Shown piece by piece: positions 35,254-46,974 of a stretch of 64,000 nucleotides of DNA; position 1 is the stretch's first letter; every line of letters starts with the position of its first letter. The position numbers were made by a program, and so were the translations under genes. Source of the stretch: Cryptomeria japonica (taxonomy: Eukaryota; Streptophyta; Pinopsida; Cupressales; Cupressaceae); NCBI RefSeq assembly GCF_030272615.1, contig NC_081414.1:1801501-1865500 (forward strand), written 5' to 3'. The notes beneath the pieces were generated by a model that saw only the letters and a program-made list of their open reading frames with translations, ran no database searches and was not told the DNA's origin.

Positions 35254-35707
35254 ATCTCCTCCTTTGGCATTGATGGAAAAACCAATTGATTTGACCTAAT
35301 TGATTCGGATTGCTGTGAGTTGTTTGTGAGATTCTGAAATTCTCTCTTCCTGTCATCAGAATTCTACCCCATACATTAGACTTCTCCTCTTTTCTCAGTC
35401 TTTCTTTTCTGCTTTTTTTTCAGTCTTCTCAGTCTTTACAGTCTTCTTCTCTAGTCTTCTCCCCCTTTGACAACAATGCCAAAGAAAAGAACTAAAACAT
35501 AATTTCTTCCTTTATGAAGTGAATTCCTGCTGTAATGTGTCAACTTAGTCTTGGTCAGAGCATTTTGTCTTCAATTCCTATTTCCTGTATTGTATCCTGC
35601 ACTATTTCCTGCACACCTTTAGAAATCATCCTAAAGTGTGTAAATCAACATCAACTCTTAAAAGATATTCGATAGAGTCATCGAATTGATGCTTTCACCA
35701 AACTCGG
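35254..35707 (-). other. 3' untranslated region and polypurine tract of element E
   Basis: The tract on the minus strand (CCAAAGGAGGAGAT, 35254-35267) directly precedes the LTR. A second tract, CAAAGGGGGAGAAG, lies at about 35458-35471, with CT-rich stretches (plus strand) between 35390 and 35470. No ORF. Confidence 0.7.
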
Positions 35708-37231
35708 TTAGTGAGTAGAAGATAGGGGTAGGACCCCTAACTTACTTCTGAGATACTCAAAAGTGTCCCTTGGTAGTGGCTTGGTGAAGATATCTGCTAT
35801 TTGTTCCTTTGTACTAACATACTCCAACACCACTTTCTTCTCTTGAGCTTCTTCTCTAAGATAATGATATTTGATAGAGATGTGCTTTGTCTTAGAGTGC
35901 ATAATAGGATTCTTCAAAATGTTAATGGCACTAGTATTGTCACAGAATATAGTTACTGGCTCGGTAACTTTCTCATGTATACCTTCCAATAGTTGTTTGA
36001 TCCATGTTATGTTGGTACAATTCAATGCTGCAACAACGTATTCAGCTTCTATTATTGACTGTGAAACACATACTTGTTTCTTGCTAAGCCAACTCACTAG
36101 TCTTTCTCCTAAAAAGAAAGCTCCTCCACTTGTGCTTTTCCTATCATCAATGTTGCCTACCCAATCAGCATCAGTATAAACTTTTAAACCAAAATCATTT
36201 CCCTTTTGATCTACTAAGCCATAATCCTCGGTGCCTTTCAAGTATCTAAAAATTCTTTTGATTGCTGCCATGTGTGTTTTCTTAGGATCTGCAAAGAATC
36301 TTACAACTATACCTAGTGTATCTGCTATGTCTGGTCTGCTGTGAACAACATATTGCAACTTTCCAATCATGGCTTGGTAAAGTGTCTCATCAACAGATGC
36401 AGCTTCATCATTCTTTGATAGTTTACAGTTGGTAGTCATAGGAGTACTTATTGGTTTTGAATCCTCCATTCCAAATTTCTTCAAGATTTCCTTTATGTAC
36501 TTGGATTGACTAATGAAAATCTCATTTTTCATTTGCAGTATCTGTAAACCTATAAAATATTTTATCTCACCGATTAATGATATCTCAAATTCTTTGCTCA
36601 TTTCATTTCCAAAGTTCTTGCATAAAGAGTCATTTCCACAAAATATAATATCATCAACAAATATGGCTGAGATCAGTATTCCATTTTCATCATTCTTCAT
36701 GTACATATTGTTGTTCTCACTTGTCCTTAGAAAACCAATCTTAATCAAATAAGAGTGCAATCTTTCATACCATGCTCTAGGTGCTTGTTTCAGACCATAT
36801 AAAGTTTTGTTCAATATACATACCTGATCTTTACTCTTGTCTTCAACAAATCCTTCAGGTTGTTCAATAAAAACTTCTTCTTCTAATATTCCATTCAGAA
36901 ATGCAGATTTGACATCCATTTGATATACCTTGAAGTTTTTGAAAGCAGCATATGCCAACAATGTTCTTACTCTTTCAAGTCTAGCCACAGGTGCAAAAGT
37001 TTCACCATAATCAATTCCTTCTTCTTGAGGATAACCTTTGCATACTAGTCTTGCTTTATTTCGAATGAGCTCACCTTTTTCATTTAGCTTGTTTCTGAAA
37101 ATCCACTTTGTACCAATTACATTTTTGTCCTTCGGTCTTGGGATTAATGTACATGTGTCATTCTTCTTGATTTGATCAATCTCTTCTATCATAGCATTTA
37201 TCCAATCTTCACTGTTAAATGCCTCTTTCAC
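35708..37231 (-). CDS. Copia reverse transcriptase and RNase H, intact frame (element E)
   Basis: An uninterrupted frame of 507 residues. The RT starts near KEAFNSEDW and shows [55 protein letters not shown] and the active site [10 protein letters not shown] (near 36650). RNase H follows with [27 protein letters not shown] (usually TSEAEYV), CDNTSAI and [10 protein letters not shown], ending in [16 protein letters not shown] and a stop at the family's usual place. All acidic residues I can place are present. The preceding linker and integrase are broken, so the polyprotein as a whole is not made from this copy. Confidence 0.9.
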   Translation of the reverse strand: MKEAFNSEDWINAMIEEIDQIKKNDTCTLIPRPKDKNVIGTKWIFRNKLNEKGELIRNKARLVCKGYPQEEGIDYGETFAPVARLERVRTLLAYAAFKNFKVYQMDVKSAFLNGILEEEVFIEQPEGFVEDKSKDQVCILNKTLYGLKQAPRAWYERLHSYLIKIGFLRTSENNNMYMKNDENGILISAIFVDDIIFCGNDSLCKNFGNEMSKEFEISLIGEIKYFIGLQILQMKNEIFISQSKYIKEILKKFGMEDSKPISTPMTTNCKLSKNDEAASVDETLYQAMIGKLQYVVHSRPDIADTLGIVVRFFADPKKTHMAAIKRIFRYLKGTEDYGLVDQKGNDFGLKVYTDADWVGNIDDRKSTSGGAFFLGERLVSWLSKKQVCVSQSIIEAEYVVAALNCTNITWIKQLLEGIHEKVTEPVTIFCDNTSAINILKNPIMHSKTKHISIKYHYLREEAQEKKVVLEYVSTKEQIADIFTKPLPRDTFEYLRSKLGVLPLSSTH

Positions 37232-37402
37232 TATTCTTGGTTCAAACTTAGATATCAGACATGTGTTCTATCTCAGTTTGTTACTTGTCATCACTGGATC
37301 ATCCTTATCTCCTATAATCTGACTTGGTGCATGATGTCTTCTGACATACTTGGCTAATACAGGCTCGATAGGCTCTGTATGATCTTCTTCATCACTCGGT
37401 AA

Positions 37403-38560
37403 CTAGATATTCTCTTTATTTTCTTCAACAGTTTTCTCGGTAGGACTTGTCGGTTGAACATAGACAAATTCATCATAATCTTCTGGTTCTTTGGAATTTC
37501 CTTCATCATTTCTTTCAGCAAATTCATCAATTTTCACATTTGCACTTTCTACTATTTTGTTAGATGATTTGATCAGACATTTAAATGCTTTGCTTCTAGA
37601 AGAATAACCTAGAAATGTTCCTTCTTCACTTTTCTGATCAAACTTGCCATTTCTATCATCTTTGTGTACATAGCATCTACTTCCAAAGATTTTAAAATAA
37701 CTTACATTAGGTTTCTTGTCATACCAGATTTCATATGGTGTCTTCAAAGTACCTTTCTTTAGTTGTACTCAGTTCAGGGTGTAAACTGTTGTGCTTATTT
37801 CTTCACTCCAAAATGTTTGTGGCACTTTCTTTTCAATCATCAGGGTTCTGGTACAATCCACAATAGATCTGTTTCTTCTCTCAGCAATTCCATTTTGTTG
37901 TGGAGTTCTTGGTGCAAAGACTTGTCTTTTAATACCATGATCATTGCAGAATAAGTTGAACTCATCAGATGTGAGCTCTCCTCCTCTATTTGATCTAAGA
38001 CATTTCAGTTGTCTTCCTGTTTCATTTTCAACTCTTGCCTTGTACCATTTAAACATTTGCAAGCTTCTAATTTTTCTTTTAAAAACATTACTGACATCAT
38101 CCTTGAATAATCATCCACAAATAATATGAAATATTTATCACCATAACAACTTTGAACTTTCATAGGACCACAAAGATCAGTATGCACAAGATCTGAAATT
38201 CCCTTAGAGTTGTAAGACTTACTTGTAAAGCTTGATCTTGTCATTTTACCCATCTGGCATCCTCAGCACATAACATTCTCAGGTTTTTCAAGACTCAGTA
38301 TACCTCTTACTCGGTGCTTCTTACTTATTTTGATCAGATTATCAAAATTTACATGACAAAACCTTTTATGCCATAACCAGGTATCATCTATCTTTGCATA
38401 CAGACAGTTGTTCCAAGTTGAGTCAAGGTGAAATGTATTACCTTTTGTTTGTGTCTCGGTAGCAGCTAACTTTCCATCCTTGTCATGAACTTTGACAATT
38501 CCTTTTTGAAATTCTATTCAATAACCTGTATTGTTTAGCTGTGCTACACTCAACAAATTG
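37403..38560 (-). pseudogene. Copia integrase (element E)
   Basis: Contains the HHCC segment (WLWHKRFCHVNFD, then a TGA within the CxxC), HTDLCGPMKV, FVDDYSRMMSV, and after two compensating frameshifts near 38050 the core end with CLRSNRGGEL and QQNGIAERRN. The Asp expected in LRSDRGGEF is Asn here (codon at 37988-37990), a G to A change removing a catalytic residue. The C-terminal part (YEIWYDKKPNVSYFKIFGSR, GTFLGYSSRSKAFK) runs to 37403. Confidence 0.88.
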
Positions 38561-38597
38561 TATTTCAAACCTTCAACCCAATAAACCTTCCTCTATA

Positions 38598-39640
38598 TCA
38601 GTTTCATCTGATTTATCATCGTTGGATTCCTCATCGGCTATTAAGCATGTCTTTCTATCTCTTCTTCAGAAGTCTTGGTGTCCTCTGTAATGATTATCTT
38701 TCTATCTGTCATCTTGGTAATCTCTCTTTTTAGTAGAATCTTTGTCAGGACAGTTAGAAGCCATATGTTCTATTTTATCACAATTGAAACATTTCAAAGG
38801 TAGTTTTCCTTTATACTTACCTTTGCCTCTCAGTAACCTTCTAGCTAATAGTGCTTCAAACTCTTCCTGCTTTTTGATTTCTTCATACAGTTTGTGTACT
38901 TCTTCCATGTTCTTACAAAATCTTTCACTTGCTCCACTGTGATCTCCTTCAGAGTACTTATACTTTCTTTCATTGTAATCATTAGATTCATCAAGATGAA
39001 AAGAACTAAATGCAGATTCAACTTTATTTACTGAAGATCCACTGTTATCAAAGTTACTTAACTCAAATGCATGTAGCTTACCAATAGTAGCATCTAAAGA
39101 AACAGGCATATTAGGTACAAACCTCAATTAATTGATTGTAGAGACTCGGATTGCATAAGCTGGTAAAAGGGTTCTTAACAACTTACTTGTTATATCCTTT
39201 TCTTCAATAGTTCAACCTGCTCCTTTGATTTGATTGACAATCTCCTTTAGTCTTGTACTGTACTGAGTTATGTTCTCACCTTCATTCCTCCTTATAGATT
39301 CAAGTTGTCCTCTTAGACTATCTACTTTTGCTCTTTGAACATGTTCATTACCATCGTATATAGATATGAGCTTGTCCCACACTACCTTTGCATCATTGCA
39401 GCCTTCTAGATCATTAAACTCTGAGTCGGTCAATGCAGATGTTATTTCAATCATTGCTTGGATATGTTCTTGCTTTGCCTTTATTTCTTCCATAGTCAAT
39501 GGATAGGTTCTCGGTGTGATGAAATCATTCTCCAGATAATATATAGCATATTCTCCAATTCCTGATAGGTGCAGCTTCATCCTTTTCTGCCATGTAGAGA
39601 AACTTGACTTATTCAACTTCGGTGCATCCCTCTTATACAT
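38598..39640 (-). pseudogene. Copia gag (element E), protease deleted
   Basis: Starts MYKRDAPKLNKSS at 39640. UBN2-type gag to about 39120, with stops near 39210 and 39128, then an acidic/basic linker and the zinc knuckle CFNCDKIEHMASNC (about 38800-38760; the usual GH is EH). After the D-equivalent ETDIEE sequence the next residues already belong to the pre-integrase region, so the protease (WIIDSGCSHHMTGD in D) is missing. Confidence 0.88.
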
Positions 39641-39691
39641 CTTTGGATCTTTGCCTCAAGTACCTTTAAACTTTTTCTTCCGGAGTCCAAA

Positions 39692-39703
39692 GCTCTAATA
39701 CCA
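39692..39703 (-). other. Primer binding site of element E
   Basis: Minus strand TGGTATTAGAGC, one transition from TGGTATCAGAGC, two bases from the LTR. Confidence 0.88.
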
Positions 39704-39705
39704 AT

Positions 39706-41230
39706 TGATAGTTTTGATACTTAATGTAAGTACAGATCCAATAGCCAACAAGATGAGAGGGGGGGGTGTGAATCATACAAACTTAATCTTCCATAAAAAC
39801 ATCAGATTCAACCTTGGTAACATATACTTCAGTAATATAACCAAAACTGCTAAACATGCAAACTCAAAAGCATATAAACATCATATCACTCATAACACCA
39901 GATTTAACGTGGAAACCCAAATAGGGAAAAACCACTGTGGGATTTCAGACCCACTAAGAAATATACTCATCTAGAGCATGCTCAGTTAAAAGCAAATCCT
40001 ATTAAAGATTACAAACACATTGCTAGATGTGACTCAGTTAAGGGATTTCTCTCAGATCTATTAGGATCTTCACCTTGTTAGAAGTGACCTTGTGAAAGGA
40101 TTTCAAACACTCAATTAGAATGTCACCTTGCTAGAGGGTTTTACAAATAAGACTGTTAAGTCCACTCGGTTAAGAGATTTTCTATCACTCTCACAAAATA
40201 ACAGTAATAAAAATCTATCTGCAACTTCACATCTAAAATGCTAAAGTAGATTCTTATTTGCTCAATACAATCTAGACATAGAACTAATCTTGTCCATCTG
40301 CTGGGCTTCTATACTCTATTATTCAAATAGATCTTCAAGCTTCTGTGCTTGGTAATCACTATGTAGCATCCCTGTGCATACATTTTCCCGCATGTATTGT
40401 TTATCATCAGCTCCCTATTTATAAACAATTCGCCAACTGCTTAATCTCCTTGATCACACTTCCCATGATCAATCATAGCCATCAGATCTTCAATCTTGTC
40501 TAGGTTCAATGTATCCTTCGATCTGAAAAATGTTTTACCCTACCTTGGAACTTGCATACATTTCTTGGAACTTGTTCTAGGGTAATGCAGTTCAATTTGC
40601 GGTGTAGATCTTCATGCTGATTTTCCTTTGCCATAGATTCTTTAACAAACTTCATGCACGACATACCAATCATTTAATCAGTTCTAGCTCATCAGCTTCC
40701 TTCATTAAATAACGCATGTAACCATTTAATGTATTTTGTTACAGCTCAGTTACAACTCAGTAACAACTCAGTGAATACTAAACTTCACTTGGTAGACATT
40801 CTGCCTTCATTAACTAATAGGGATAACCTTAGGGTTTACCGACTAGGTTCTTTGCTCGGTAACATAGTATAGTATTAACCTTACAATTTACAACATATGT
40901 ATGATGTTAAAACAATCTAAACATCATGATCTCATCATTGTCTGACTCGGTAATAGTTTCCCATTGAACACCTTATTCATCCCCTTATTCATCATATTCT
41001 TTCTGTGTCTTTTATCGACATCTTTATACTCATCAAATCATACTTCTCAAGATATGGTAACATCATAATGAATTAGAAAATCAATTTCTTGACATCAACG
41101 ACAAAATAATAATATCAAGATAGTAAATCATCCTTAATCAGTTATATCCATAATCATCAACAACCTTCTTAATATCCTTATTGAAATGCCAACAATCTCC
41201 CATTGTCTGTTATAATGCCAAATGCCAACA
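39706..41230 (-). repeat. 5' LTR of element E
   Basis: 1525 bp, TGATAGTTTTGATAC to GCCAACA on the plus strand. TATA motif at 40416-40423 (minus strand); G-run at about 39757-39770. Confidence 0.93.
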
Positions 41231-41235
41231 TACAG

Positions 41236-42166
41236 TACAAGACTAAAGGAGATTGTCAATCAAATTAAAGGAGTAGGTGGAACTATTGAAGAAAAGGATA
41301 TAACAAGTAAGTTGTTGAGAACCCTTCTACCAGCTTATGCTATTCGAGTCTCTGCAATCAATGAATTGAGGTCTGTACCTAACATGCCAATTTCCTTGGA
41401 TGCTACTATTGGTAAGCTACATGCATTTGAGTTAAGTAATTTTGATAATAGTGGGTCTTCGATAAATAAAGTAGAATCTGCATTTAGTTTTTTTCATATT
41501 GGTGAATTTGATGATTACAATGATAGAATGAGTAAGTACTCTGAAGGAGATCACAGTGGAGAAAGTGAAAGATTTCACAAGAACATGGAAAAAGTGCACA
41601 AACTGTATGAGGAAATCAAGAAGCAATAAGAATTTGAAGCATTATTAGCCAGAAGGTTACTAAGGGGAAAAGGTAAGTATAAAGGAAAGCTACATTTAAA
41701 ATGTTTCAATTGTGATAAAATAGGACATATGGCTTCTAACTGCCCTAACAAAGAATCTAGTGAAAAGAGAGAATACCGAGATAACAGGCAAAAAGATAAC
41801 CAATACATAGGACACCGAGACTTCAGAAGGAGAGATAGAAAGACATGTCTAGTAGCTGATGAGGAATCCAATGATGATGAATCTGATGAAACTGATACTG
41901 AAGAAGTTGTTTATGTGGCTATTAAGGATGGATCTGATGAGGAAAGGTATGAAGAAAAATCCCTAATATCTCACATAAATAATAATGATTCTTGGATCAT
42001 AGATAGTGGATGCTCACATCATATGACAGGTGATAAAAACAAGTTTGTTAAATTAGAAGCCTATGATGGAGGCTATGTAAGATTTGGTAATGATGCACCA
42101 TGTCCGGTAAAAGGTAAAGGATCTATAACACTTCTTGACAATGCTAAATGTGATGATGTATACTAG
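41236..42166 (+). pseudogene. Copia gag C-terminus, zinc knuckle and protease (element D)
   Basis: Continues gag from 33790 in the frame expected after removal of E and one TACAG. RLKEIVNQIKGVGG, the AFELSNFDNSG segment, a TAA at 41627-41629 where E has Glu, then the knuckle CFNCDKIGHMASNC (about 41701-41742). The protease start WIIDSGCSHHMTGD (about 41992-42033) has an intact DSG. TAG at 42164-42166 falls where a Trp codon is expected. The protease matures the polyprotein. Confidence 0.9.
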
Positions 42167-42175
42167 GTTGAAGGT

Positions 42176-43273
42176 TTGAAATACAATTTGTTGAGTGTAG
42201 CACAACTAAACAATACAGGATACCAAATAGAATTTCAGAAAGGAATTGTCAAAGTTCATGATAAGCATGGAAAGTTAGCTGCTACTGGGATACAAACAAA
42301 AGGTAACACATTTCATCTTGACTCAACTTGGAACAAGTGTCTTTATGCAAAGATAGATGATACTTGGTTATGGCATAAAAGGTTTTGTCATGTAAATTTT
42401 GATAATCTGATCAAAATAAGTAAGAAGCACCGAGTAAGAGGTCTACCGAGTCTGAAAAAACCTGAGAATGCTATGTGCCAAGGATGTCAGATGAGTAAGA
42501 TGACAAGATCAAGCTTTACAAGTAAGTCCTACACTTCTAAAGGAATTTTAGATCTAGCACATACTGATCTTTGTGGTCCTATGAAAGTTCAAAGTTATTA
42601 TGGTGATAAATATTTCATATTATTTGTGGATGATTACTCAAGGATGATGTCAGTCATGTTTTTAATGGAAAAATCAGAAGCTTTTCAAATGTTCAAATGG
42701 TACAAGGAAAGAATTGAAAATGAAATAGGAAGACAACTGAAATGTCTTAAATCTGATAGAGGAGGAGAATTCACTTCTGATGAATTTAACTTATTTTGCA
42801 ATGATCATGGTATAAAGAGGCAAGTATCTGCATCGAAAACACCTCAGCAAAATGGGATAGCCGAGAGAAGAAACAGATCAATTGTGGATTGTGCAAGAAC
42901 CCTGATGATAGAAAAGAGGGTACCTCAAACATTCTGGAGAGAAGCAATCAACACTGCCATTTACACCCTAAACCGAGTTCAACTGAAGAAAGGAACTATG
43001 AAGACACCATATGAGATCTGGTATAACAAGAAACCTAATGTAAGTTACTTTAAAATATTTGGAAGTAGATGCTATGTTCACAAAGATGATAGAAATGGAA
43101 AGTTTGATCAGAAAAGTGAAGAAAGAACATTTCTTGGTTATTCTTCTAGAAGTAAAGCATTTAAATGTTTGATCAAATCATCTAACAAAATAGTGGAAAG
43201 TGAAAATGTAAAAATTGATGAATTTGTAGAAAGAAATGATGAAGGAAATTCCAAAGAATCAGAAGATTATTAA
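42176..43273 (+). CDS. Copia integrase, intact domain (element D)
   Basis: Open for 365 residues in the gag-pol frame. HHCC: WLWHKRFCHVNFD...CQGCQMSK (about 42365-42500). Catalytic core: HTDLCGPMKV (first Asp), CLKSDRGGEF (second Asp, about 42755) and QQNGIAERRN (Glu), with 35 residues between the last two, the D,D-35-E spacing. The C-terminal domain includes YEIWYNKKPNVSYFKIFGSR and RTFLGYSSRSKAFK. It is the N-terminal neighbour of RT in the same frame; stops lie on both sides (42164 and 43271). Confidence 0.9.
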   Translation: MKYNLLSVAQLNNTGYQIEFQKGIVKVHDKHGKLAATGIQTKGNTFHLDSTWNKCLYAKIDDTWLWHKRFCHVNFDNLIKISKKHRVRGLPSLKKPENAMCQGCQMSKMTRSSFTSKSYTSKGILDLAHTDLCGPMKVQSYYGDKYFILFVDDYSRMMSVMFLMEKSEAFQMFKWYKERIENEIGRQLKCLKSDRGGEFTSDEFNLFCNDHGIKRQVSASKTPQQNGIAERRNRSIVDCARTLMIEKRVPQTFWREAINTAIYTLNRVQLKKGTMKTPYEIWYNKKPNVSYFKIFGSRCYVHKDDRNGKFDQKSEERTFLGYSSRSKAFKCLIKSSNKIVESENVKIDEFVERNDEGNSKESEDY

Positions 43274-45040
43274 GAGTTCGTTTATGTTCAACCGAGAAGT
43301 CCTACTGAGAAAGCTACTGAAGAAAATGAAGATAATGTCCAGTTATCGAGTGATGAAGAAGATCATACAGAACCTACCAAGCCTATATTAGCCAAGTATG
43401 TTAGAAGACATCATGCATCAAGTTAGATTATAGGAGATAAGGATGATCCAGTGATGACAAGGAACAAACTGAGACAGAACACATGTCTGATCTCTGAATT
43501 TGAACCGAGAATAGTGAAAGAGGCATTTAACAGTGAAGATTGGGTAAATGCTATGACAGAAGAGATTGATCAAATCAAGAAGAATGACACATGGACACTG
43601 ATCCCAAGACCAAAGGACAAAAATGTAATCGGTACAAAGTGGATTTTCAGAAACAAGCTAAATGAAAAAGGTGAGGTCATTCGCAATAAAGCAAGACTAG
43701 TTTGCAAAGGTTATGCTCAAGAAGAAGGAATAGATTATGGTGAGACTTTTGTACCTGTGGCTAGACTTGAGGGAGTAAGAACATTGTTGGCATATGCTGC
43801 TTTCAAAAATTTCAAGGTATATCAAATGGATGTTAAATCTGCATTTTTTAATGGTGTACTAGAAGAAGAAATTTGCATTGAACAGCCTGAAGGATTTGTT
43901 GAAGACAGGAGTAAAGATCAGGTATGCAAATAGAACAAAGCTTTATATGGTTTGAAACAAGCACCTAGAGCATGGTGTGAAAGACTGCACTCTTATTTGA
44001 TCAAGATTGGTTTTATAAGGACAAGTGAAAACAACAATATGTACATGAAGAAAGATGAGGACAATGGAATATTGATCTCAGCCATATTTGTTGATGACAT
44101 TATATTTTGTGGTAATGACTCCTTATGCAAGAACTTTGGAAATGAAATGTGCAAAGAATTTGAGATGTCACTAATTAGTGAGATAAAGTATTTTATAGGT
44201 TTACAGATATTGCAAATGAAAGATGAGATTTTCATTACTCAATCCAAGTACATAAAGGAAATCTTGAAGAAATTTGGAATGGAGGATTCTAAACTAGTAA
44301 GTACTCCTATGACTACTAACTGTAAATTATCAAAGAACAATGAATCTGCATCTATTGATGAGACACTTTATCGATCTATGATTGGAAAATTTCAATATGT
44401 TGTGCATAGTAGACCGGATATAGCACATACAGTAAGTATTGTAGCAAGATTCTCTACAGATCCCAAGGAGACACATATGAAAACAATCAAGAGAATTTTC
44501 AGATACCTGAGAGGCACTGAAGATTATGGCTTAGTATATGAAAAGAGGAATAATTTTGATTTAAAAGTTTATACTGACGCTGATTGGGCAGGCAACATAG
44601 ATGACAGGAAAAGCACAAGTGGTGGAGCTTTCTTTTTGGGAGAAAGACTAGTGAGTTGGCTTAGCAAGAAACAAGGATGTATCTCACAGTCAACATCAGA
44701 AGCTGAATATGTTGCTGCAACATTGAATTGTACCAATATAGCATGGATCAAACAACTGTTGGAAGGTATAAATGAGAAAGCTACCAAGCCAGTAACTATA
44801 TTCTATGATAATACTAGTGCCATTAACATTTCAAAGAATCCAGTAATGCACTCCAAGACAAAGCATATATCTATAAAGTATCATTATCTAAGAGAAGAAG
44901 ATCAAGAGAAGAAAGTTGTGCTGGAATATATAAGTTCAAAGGAGTAATTAGCAGACATCTTCACCAAGCCGTTGCCAAGGGACACTTTTGAGTATCTCAG
45001 AAGCAAGTTAGGGGTCCTACCCCTATCTTCTACTCACTGA
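43274..45040 (+). pseudogene. Copia reverse transcriptase and RNase H (element D)
   Basis: Same frame, with TAG at about 43424 and 43931 and TAA at 44945. RT motifs: [60 protein letters not shown] (about 44085). RNase [39 protein letters not shown] (Cys replaced by Tyr), [10 protein letters not shown], then [13 protein letters not shown] and a normal stop at 45038-45040. Only three nonsense codons separate this from an open reading frame. Confidence 0.9.
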
Positions 45041-45450
45041 TCGAGTTCGGTGAAAGCATCAATTCGATGAATCTACAGAATATTATGTGTGGATTGATGC
45101 TGATTTGTGCACTTTAGAAGGTTTTCTAAAGTTGTGCAGGAAATTATGAATAGAGACAAGTTGCTCTGACTGAGACTGAGATGTTACACAACAAGGCAAA
45201 TCACTTCACAGAGGAAGAAATCATGATTTAGTTCTTTTACTTGTTGGCATTGTTGTCAAAGGGGGAGAAGACTATAAATGGTTTGGTTGGAAGACTAAGG
45301 ACAGGGGGAGAAGATCGAACATTAGAAGATTTTAACAGCTCAAGGATAATAGGAGAAGTCTTATAGCAATCTAAATCTGAATCAATTTGAATATCTTGTT
45401 GGTACTACCATTTAATTGTTGGTGTTGCCATCAATGCCAAAGGGGGAGAT
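45041..45450 (+). other. 3' untranslated region and polypurine tract of element D
   Basis: Contains GTCAAAGGGGGAGAAG (about 45255-45270), GGACAGGGGGAGAAG (about 45300-45314) and the LTR-adjacent CCAAAGGGGGAGAT (45437-45450). Only the last is in the right place for LTR priming. No ORF. Confidence 0.75.
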
Positions 45451-46969
45451 TGTTGGCATTACAGTAAGAAAGATTGTTGATATTCAGTAAGGATATTGAG
45501 AAGGTTGTTGAAGATTGTTTTATATAACTGAAGAAGGATGATAACTATCTTTATAACATTATTTTGTCATTGATGTCAAGAAATTGATTATCTGATTCAG
45601 TATGATGTTGCCATATCTTGAGAAGATTGATTAGAAGAGAATTAAGATGTCGGTAAAAGACACAGAAAGAATGTGATGAATAAGGGGAGAAATAAGCTAT
45701 TGACTGGGCAACTATTACTGAGTTAGACAATGATGAGATCATGATGTTTAGATTGTTTTGATATCCTACATATGTTGTTAATTGTAAGGTTAATACTATA
45801 CTATGCAACCGAGCAAAGAACCTAGTCGGTAAACCCTAAGGAACCTAGTCGGTAAACCCTAAGGTTATCGATATCGGTTAATGAAGGCGAAATGTCTATC
45901 GAGTAAAGTTTAGTATTTACCGAGTTGCAACCGAGTTATGACTATATGCATGGGATGGATAAAAGAATTATTTAATGAAGGACAATGATTAGCTGGAGAT
46001 GTATAAATGATTGGTATGCCATGAATGAAGTTTGTTAAAAGATCTATAGCGAAGGAAAATCAGCAGGAAGATCTACAACACAGATTGAACCGCAATAACC
46101 TTGTGCAAGTTCCAAGAAAGGACTGCAAGTCCCGAGGCAAGATAAAAAAAATTTAGATCGAAAGGTATCATTCAACTTGGTCAAGTTTGAAGATCTGATG
46201 GCTAAGATTGATCATGGGAAATGTGATCAAGGAGATTAAGCGGTTAGCAATTGTTTATAAATAAGGAATTGTTGATAAACAATGTATGCGGGCAAGTGTA
46301 AGCATAGGGATGCTACATAATGATTACTGAGCACAAAAGCTTGAAGACCTGTTTGATTAATAGTGTAGAGAGCTCAGTAGAGGGACAAGATAAGTCCTAT
46401 GACTAAATTGCTTTGAACAAAGAAGAATCTGCTTTAGCATTTTAGATGTGAAGTTGTAGATAGATTTTTATTACTGTTATTTTGTAAGTGACATAAAATC
46501 TCTTAACCGAGTGGACTTAACAGTCTTATATGTAAACCCTCTAGCAAGGTAACATTCTAAATGAGTGTTTGAAATCCTTTGACAAGGTCACTTCTAACAA
46601 AGTGAAGATCCTAACAGATCTGACGGAAATCCCTTAACCGGGTCACATCTAGCAATGTGTTTGTAATCTTTAATAGGATTCGCTTTTAACCGAGCATACT
46701 CTAGAAGAGTATATTTCTTAGTGGGTCCAAAATCCCACAGTGGTTTTTCCCTATTTGGGTTTCCACGTTAAATCTAGTGTTATGAATGTTATTATGATTA
46801 TGTGTTCATAAGTTTGCATGTTTAGCAGTTTTTGGTTAAGTTGCTGAAGTATATGTTACCGAGGTTGAATCTGTTGATTTTATGGAAGTTTAAGTTTATA
46901 TGATTCACCCCCCCTCTCATCTTGTTAGCTATTGGCATCTGTACTTTACGTCAAGTATCAGAACTATCA
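45451..46969 (+). repeat. 3' LTR of element D
   Basis: 1519 bp, TGTTGGCATTAC to GAACTATCA; a few percent different from the 5' LTR by eye. TATAAATA at 46256-46263. Confidence 0.95.
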
Positions 46970-46974
46970 GTAAG

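Larger units (their letters stand above)
33791..41230 (-). mobile_element. Element E: Ty1/Copia LTR retrotransposon, relative of D in inverse orientation
   Basis: LTRs at 33791-35253 (3') and 39706-41230 (5'), primer site at 39692-39703, perfect target duplication TACAG (33786-33790 and 41231-41235). Gag, integrase and RT/RNase H are closely similar to those of D, so both belong to one family. About 250 bp including the protease are deleted near 38590. The RT/RNase H frame is intact. Confidence 0.95.
31824..46969 (+). mobile_element. Element D: Ty1/Copia LTR retrotransposon with E nested in gag
   Basis: LTRs at 31824-33343 and 45451-46969, primer site at 33346, purine tract at 45438-45450 and perfect duplication GTAAG at 31819-31823 and 46970-46974. 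The gag-pol frame is continuous across the nested element E once E and one TACAG are removed, and is broken only by about seven stops. The order gag, protease, integrase, RT, RNase H is that of Ty1/Copia. Confidence 0.95.
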
